A stretch of 8,636 nucleotides of DNA from Desulfobacula sp. Lineage in GTDB: Bacteria > Desulfobacterota > Desulfobacteria > Desulfobacterales > Desulfobacteraceae. Shown piece after piece: positions 5,280 through 8,636 of this stretch; position 1 is the stretch's first letter; each line of letters begins with the position of its first letter. The position numbers and the translations under genes were made by a program. The notes beneath the pieces are model-generated. The model did not search any database. It saw only the letters and a program-made list of their open reading frames with translations, and was not told the origin of the DNA. The stretch lies in assembly GCA_023139225.1 (NCBI GenBank), contig JAGLNZ010000363.1:1-8636 (forward strand), in the 5' to 3' direction.

Positions 5280-7109
5280 CTAAGAAAGATTTTTTATTGC
5301 TCCATCAAGACCCAGCTCCTTGAGCTTGCCGGGTTTCGGAACCCCATTTTTTCCATACCCCAAGGCTTCATAGTATTCATCCAGTAGTTTATCCAAATTT
5401 CTGATCATTTGCCCGGTAGACGGCCCCGCCTTTCTTAGTGGCTCGGTTGTCATCCGTTTCGGGAGGGAATCATCTTTGCGCCTAAACCCCTCCCTAACAT
5501 TGAAACACCTTTCAATACAAACTATCCTTTCTCCGATTTTAAAAAGATTGTCGGTACTTTCAAATGCCTTGATTCCTGTTGCTGCGGTTAGATATTCAAC
5601 GTACATCTCATAAGATAGCCCGGAATTTCCAAAGGTGCAAGCAATCAATGAGTCATCTATGGCCTGCTCTTTTTGAACCTGTGCAATGGATAACCCCTTA
5701 TCCGTTTCTGTGAACGGGTCCACTATCCCCGAGAGCTCTTCTCTGGGTCGTCCATACATGTGACTCCCGCCAATGTTTGACGTCGCCATACTCAGGCCAT
5801 ACCCTTTGACACCCCTGGGGTCATACCCCGCGAGTTCAAGGCCCTTAATCTCCATGGCGTAACTGCCTGCCGCTCCTCCCAGTTTTTCGGCTGCCCGCTT
5901 CACCCCCTGGCCCAGCAGCGCACCGATCCCTTCCATTTTTGCGATCAGTTCAATGAGAGAAAAGATGGCGTTTTTATTACCCCAGGTAAGGTCAAGGCCA
6001 TTGGTATCAGATGCCGAAATAATCCCTTTTTCAAACAATTCGCAGGCAAAAGCGATGCTGACGCCCGTACTAATGACATCTAATCCGTAGAAATCGCAAA
6101 ACGCATTAGCATCAGTGATAAACGCGCTATCCGTAATCCCCAGCAACGGGCCAAAGGCATAAATAGACTCGTATTCGGGTCCGTCTATTTGCGTACCCCC
6201 AAAAGGACCCTCTATAACATTTCGCATACCCCCACATCTGGTCATGCACATATAGCATCCAGCCTTTGCCATTTTTAAATCATAGAATTTTTTCCCGGAA
6301 ATCTTATCAATGCCTGGAATGCTTCCTTCCTGGAAATTCTTAACCGGAATGATGCCCATTTTGTCCAGAACAGTGGTAATATAAGGGGTTCCCATGGTGG
6401 TCATGTTTTTTTTACGGGGATGATCTTTTAAGATGCTGATCTGCTGTTTAACCAACTCCTGAAATCGGGGATTGTCAAAAGGAATATGCTTTTTTACGGG
6501 TACATTAATGGAAATGGCTTTCAGGTTTTTAGCCCCCATTACCGTTCCCACCCCACCGCGGGATGCTGTGCGTTCTCCAGAGGTAATGGATGCATAACGG
6601 ACGAGATTTTCCCCGGCTGCCCCGATACAGGCGGATTCTGTATGCCGGCCATATTTTTCTTTGAGCAATTTTTGTAGTCGACGTGGATCAATGCCGGAAA
6701 ATTCTTTAGCAGATGAGAAATGCACGCCCGATTTATCAACATGAACCGTCACCAGGTTTTTTGCACTTCCCTGAATGATAATCAGGTCATATCCGGCATG
6801 CTTCATCCAGGCACCGAAGTTCCCTCCGACTACGGAGCGAAATATGGTACCGGTTAAAGGGCTCTTGGTTGTAACGGTCCATTTTGAAAACCCTTGAAGC
6901 CCCGTGCCTGCAAGCACCCCTACGGACAGTATCAATTTGTTTTTTGGCCCTAAAGGATCAATGTCCGGTTTGAGTTCGTCAAAGAGGTACTTAGCGGCTA
7001 GCCCCCTTGCTGAAATAAAATCACCAAAATATTGTTCAGGGATTTTCTCTACTTTGGATGTTGAACTGCTCAAATCAATCCGGAGTAATTTTCCAGCAAA
7101 TGTTGTCAT
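5280..7109 (-). CDS. Aldehyde ferredoxin oxidoreductase (tungstopterin, AOR family)
   Basis: At 609 residues this is full length for the family (about 605 in the Pyrococcus enzyme), which interconverts aldehydes and carboxylic acids with ferredoxin-level electrons in the cytoplasm of anaerobes. The [4Fe-4S] ligands are C285, C288 and C292 in AGCYMCMTRCGG plus C491 in SLIACTFGNSG. Pterin-contacting motifs are present: TASRGGVGTVMGAKNLKAI (181-199) and FYGLDVISTG (340-349). GPEYESIYAFGP (310-321) and H450 in GGSHMYG fit the active-site region. The N-terminus (FAGKLLRIDLSS) is typical. The ATG at 7109 is preceded by AGGGGG at seven to eight bases. BamB of class II benzoyl-CoA reductase is a relative, but none of the other Bam subunits is next to it, so the plain AOR call is safer. 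The actual aldehyde or acid is unknown. Confidence 0.93.
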   Translation of the reverse strand: MTTFAGKLLRIDLSSSTSKVEKIPEQYFGDFISARGLAAKYLFDELKPDIDPLGPKNKLILSVGVLAGTGLQGFSKWTVTTKSPLTGTIFRSVVGGNFGAWMKHAGYDLIIIQGSAKNLVTVHVDKSGVHFSSAKEFSGIDPRRLQKLLKEKYGRHTESACIGAAGENLVRYASITSGERTASRGGVGTVMGAKNLKAISINVPVKKHIPFDNPRFQELVKQQISILKDHPRKKNMTTMGTPYITTVLDKMGIIPVKNFQEGSIPGIDKISGKKFYDLKMAKAGCYMCMTRCGGMRNVIEGPFGGTQIDGPEYESIYAFGPLLGITDSAFITDANAFCDFYGLDVISTGVSIAFACELFEKGIISASDTNGLDLTWGNKNAIFSLIELIAKMEGIGALLGQGVKRAAEKLGGAAGSYAMEIKGLELAGYDPRGVKGYGLSMATSNIGGSHMYGRPREELSGIVDPFTETDKGLSIAQVQKEQAIDDSLIACTFGNSGLSYEMYVEYLTAATGIKAFESTDNLFKIGERIVCIERCFNVREGFRRKDDSLPKRMTTEPLRKAGPSTGQMIRNLDKLLDEYYEALGYGKNGVPKPGKLKELGLDGAIKNLS

Positions 7110-7128
7110 GATTTCCCCCTAAGTCAAC

Positions 7129-7152
7129 GGCTGAAAAGTCAAACGATCAGCC
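7129..7152 (-). other. Small inverted repeat upstream of the AOR ribosome binding site
   Basis: GGCTGA (7129-7134) and TCAGCC (7147-7152) are perfect six-base arms around a 12-base loop, ending about 20 bases before the AOR start. On the minus strand TTGACTT occurs twice, once within the loop and once just beyond the hairpin. It could be an RNA hairpin or an operator-like site. It is short enough to have arisen by chance. Confidence 0.35.
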
Positions 7153-7198
7153 AGCATGAGTTAAAAATTTTCTTTCAACAATAGATATCTAATCATCA

Positions 7199-7951
7199 TC
7201 AATGCATGGCACGGCCTCCATCAACCAGCAATGTCTGACCGGTAATAAAATCACTCTCGTCAGAGGCCAGAAAAAGAGCAGGACCAGTCAGATCTTCAGG
7301 TTTTTCCAATCGATTAAGAGGTGTTTTCGACGTATCATATTTACCCACATCAGCCAGGCCCCGACTTGCTTCCGTATCAGTGAAACCGGGAGCGACACAA
7401 TTGATACAGATGTTGTAGGGGCCCAATTCCACTGCCAGAGCGCGGGTAAGGCCGATAATCCCCCCCTTGGATGATACATAGTGGGCAAACCCGGTTGAGC
7501 CTGTAAAGAAGACCTCGGAGGATAGATTGACGATCTTCCCGTATCCTTGATCCTTCATATGGGGAAATACTGCTCTTACAGCAAGAAAGGCACCCTTAAC
7601 ATTGACATTCATGACAAGATCCCATTCATCCGGATCTATTTCATAAAAGGGCTTTCTTTTGATGCCGTCATAGATGGCAGCGTTGTTTACCAGGATGTCT
7701 ATCCTGCCAAAGGCTTTAATGGTCGCCTCGGCCATGGAAAGCGTATCCTCTTCCCTGGCAACATCTGCCTGGAAAAGCTCGGCCTCACATCCAAGGGCTT
7801 TAATCCGGCTGACCGTTTCCGTCAGGTTATCCATGTCCCTGCGCGTTACCACCATAACCTTTGCACCTTCTTTGGCCATCTTAACGGCAAATGCCCTTCC
7901 AAGACCTTTGGCCCCCCCGGTCACTATTGCTACTTTGTCTTTTAAACGCAT
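7199..7951 (-). CDS. Short-chain dehydrogenase/reductase (classical SDR)
   Basis: The 250-residue protein has the full classical SDR signature: cofactor glycine motif TGGAKGLG (11-18), D63 in FQADV, NNAA (89-92), and catalytic tetrad N117, S145, Y158 and K162 (YVSSK). The PGFTDT segment and the closing ITGQTLLVDGGRAMH are also typical. It oxidises or reduces an alcohol/carbonyl pair with NAD(P). Arg37 and Arg38 directly after the second beta strand favour NADP(H), though this is only a tendency in the family. The ATG at 7951 has GGAGA eight bases upstream. It lies between the FAD oxidoreductase (82-base gap) and the AOR (89-base gap), consistent with one redox pathway. Similarity to FabG-like enzymes is generic; nearby genes give no sign of fatty acid synthesis. 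The substrate cannot be named. Confidence 0.94.
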   Translation of the reverse strand: MRLKDKVAIVTGGAKGLGRAFAVKMAKEGAKVMVVTRRDMDNLTETVSRIKALGCEAELFQADVAREEDTLSMAEATIKAFGRIDILVNNAAIYDGIKRKPFYEIDPDEWDLVMNVNVKGAFLAVRAVFPHMKDQGYGKIVNLSSEVFFTGSTGFAHYVSSKGGIIGLTRALAVELGPYNICINCVAPGFTDTEASRGLADVGKYDTSKTPLNRLEKPEDLTGPALFLASDESDFITGQTLLVDGGRAMH

Positions 7952-7997
7952 GGGGTGTCTCCTTTCTTTTCAATCTTTAATTTGATGAATACGCGTT

Positions 7998-8020
7998 CCC
8001 CCAATTTAGCGATAGGGGGG
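7998..8020 (-). other. CCCCC/GGGGG hairpin in the FAD enzyme-SDR gap
   Basis: CCCCC (7998-8002) and a run of six G (8015-8020) can pair around a loop of about 12 bases, 14 bases beyond the stop codon of the FAD oxidoreductase. No U-run follows on the minus strand, so it is a weak candidate for a stability or attenuation hairpin rather than a terminator. Confidence 0.35.
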
Positions 8021-8033
8021 AGCCCAAGGTTAA

Positions 8034-8636
8034 TTACAAGTCCGGTGAGCGCAAACCAAAATCTTTTGCTATAATAGTGTAGCAGTTGTAGCTTGATCCG
8101 CGTCCGATGGCCGGGCCGCCGGCCACTCCTGAAGAACACATATAAAGACCCTTGATAAATGTTCTATATCCCCCTGGCAGCCCCCTGAAACGTCCACTCT
8201 GAGAACCGCCGCAGTTGCCCTCGGACCAGCCGCCTTCTCTCATGTCCAGGTGAGTCTCCTGTATATCAATGGGTGTTGTAATACGCTCTGCAATAAAATT
8301 ATCTTTTGTCATGTTGGGAGCGTATTTTTGCCATTGCGAGATCATGGACTCATAAAATTCATCATGCAGCGTGCGCCACTCTTTTCTGGAAAAAAGTCGG
8401 GCCGGACAGGTAAAATCTTCAACATGCAGGCTGTGTTTTCCCTCGGGCACGCGGCTTGGATCCCAAATGCTGTCCGGCGCCGTCAAACAGAAAAATTTGG
8501 AAGGCATCCCCAGTACGAAAATTTCATGCATATATTTGTCTTCCATAAACCCCAAATCCTTGGGCGCCCAATAGGTTCTTGGTGTGGCATTGATATCGGG
8601 GTTGTTTTTGGCCGCTGTATACTGTGGAAGCTCATG
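8034..8636 (-). CDS. FAD-dependent oxidoreductase, phytoene-desaturase-like (C-terminal part)
   Basis: The frame is open from the right edge of the window (first whole codon His) to TAA at 8034, giving 200 residues; the N-terminal dinucleotide-binding part lies outside. The C-terminal layout is that of CrtI/phytoene-dehydrogenase-like flavoproteins: a substrate-domain region (FCLTAPDSIWDPSRVPEGKH), the block HLDMREGGWSEGNCGGSQSG, and the closing FAD-contact segment GLYMCSSGVAGGPAIGRGSS, equivalent to the GLYLCG...GG..G motif of the family. Such enzymes insert or remove double bonds or rearrange them with FAD. The branch seen here, with a Cys-Ser-Ser in place of the usual Gly pair and a GRGSSYNC end, is not a carotenoid enzyme I can name. 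It is the first gene visible in the leftward operon; the promoter must lie further right. Confidence 0.78.
   Translation of the reverse strand, partial: HELPQYTAAKNNPDINATPRTYWAPKDLGFMEDKYMHEIFVLGMPSKFFCLTAPDSIWDPSRVPEGKHSLHVEDFTCPARLFSRKEWRTLHDEFYESMISQWQKYAPNMTKDNFIAERITTPIDIQETHLDMREGGWSEGNCGGSQSGRFRGLPGGYRTFIKGLYMCSSGVAGGPAIGRGSSYNCYTIIAKDFGLRSPDL

Noticed and set aside
5280..7109. Reading the AOR-family protein as BamB of class II benzoyl-CoA reductase
   Set aside because: BamB is a relative, but no other Bam subunit is in the window and the sequence has the general AOR layout. I kept the broader call.
1..8636. CRISPR array, tRNA or rRNA genes
   Set aside because: No regularly spaced repeats, no tRNA cloverleaf with a CCA end and no rRNA-like stretch were seen on either strand.

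Overview
The window carries six genes on the minus strand that run leftward as one block (8636 to 813), followed on the left by the decayed remains of an IS630-type transposase on the plus strand (about 119-661). The content points to a strict anaerobe: an aldehyde ferredoxin oxidoreductase (tungsten/molybdopterin, [4Fe-4S]), a split PEP-synthase-type phosphotransferase, an SDR and a flavin oxidoreductase. Together with the moderate GC, this suggests a sulfate-reducing Desulfobacterota-like bacterium that degrades organic or aromatic compounds. The taxon is an inference; no marker gene is present.

Layout in order of transcription (right to left): (1) 8636-8034, the C-terminal part of a phytoene-desaturase-like FAD oxidoreductase, cut by the window edge; (2) 7951-7199, a classical SDR; (3) 7109-5280, a full-length aldehyde ferredoxin oxidoreductase; (4) 5170-3488, a protein with a large substrate-type N-terminal region and a C-terminal phospho-histidine domain of the PEP-utilising family; (5) 3333-2254, its matching ATP-grasp (PPDK_N-type) half; (6) 2223-1729, a single-domain response regulator; (7) 1703-813, a DUF89/ARMT1-like metal-dependent phosphatase. 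The last three are tightly packed (30 and 25 bases apart). The first four are separated by 80-155 bases, and each of those gaps contains an inverted repeat. The largest is a roughly 99-base near-palindrome between the two phosphotransferase genes.

Working together: proteins 4 and 5 jointly reproduce the ATP-grasp and swivelling-His modules of PEP synthase, but neither has the PEP/pyruvate-binding TIM barrel. That is the plan of phenylphosphate synthase (two main subunits) and of rifampicin phosphotransferase, so the pair should phosphorylate an organic substrate other than pyruvate, with an ATP to AMP + Pi type reaction. The three redox enzymes next to it suggest a catabolic route in which the substrate is dehydrogenated, phosphorylated and interconverted between aldehyde and acid. 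The phosphatase may clear unwanted phosphate esters, and the response regulator is a possible control element. The substrate is not identifiable from sequence alone.

Genes on the right (SDR, FAD enzyme) look visibly richer in GC than the response regulator and phosphatase on the left. With the transposon remnant, this marks the left side as a likely recombination boundary.
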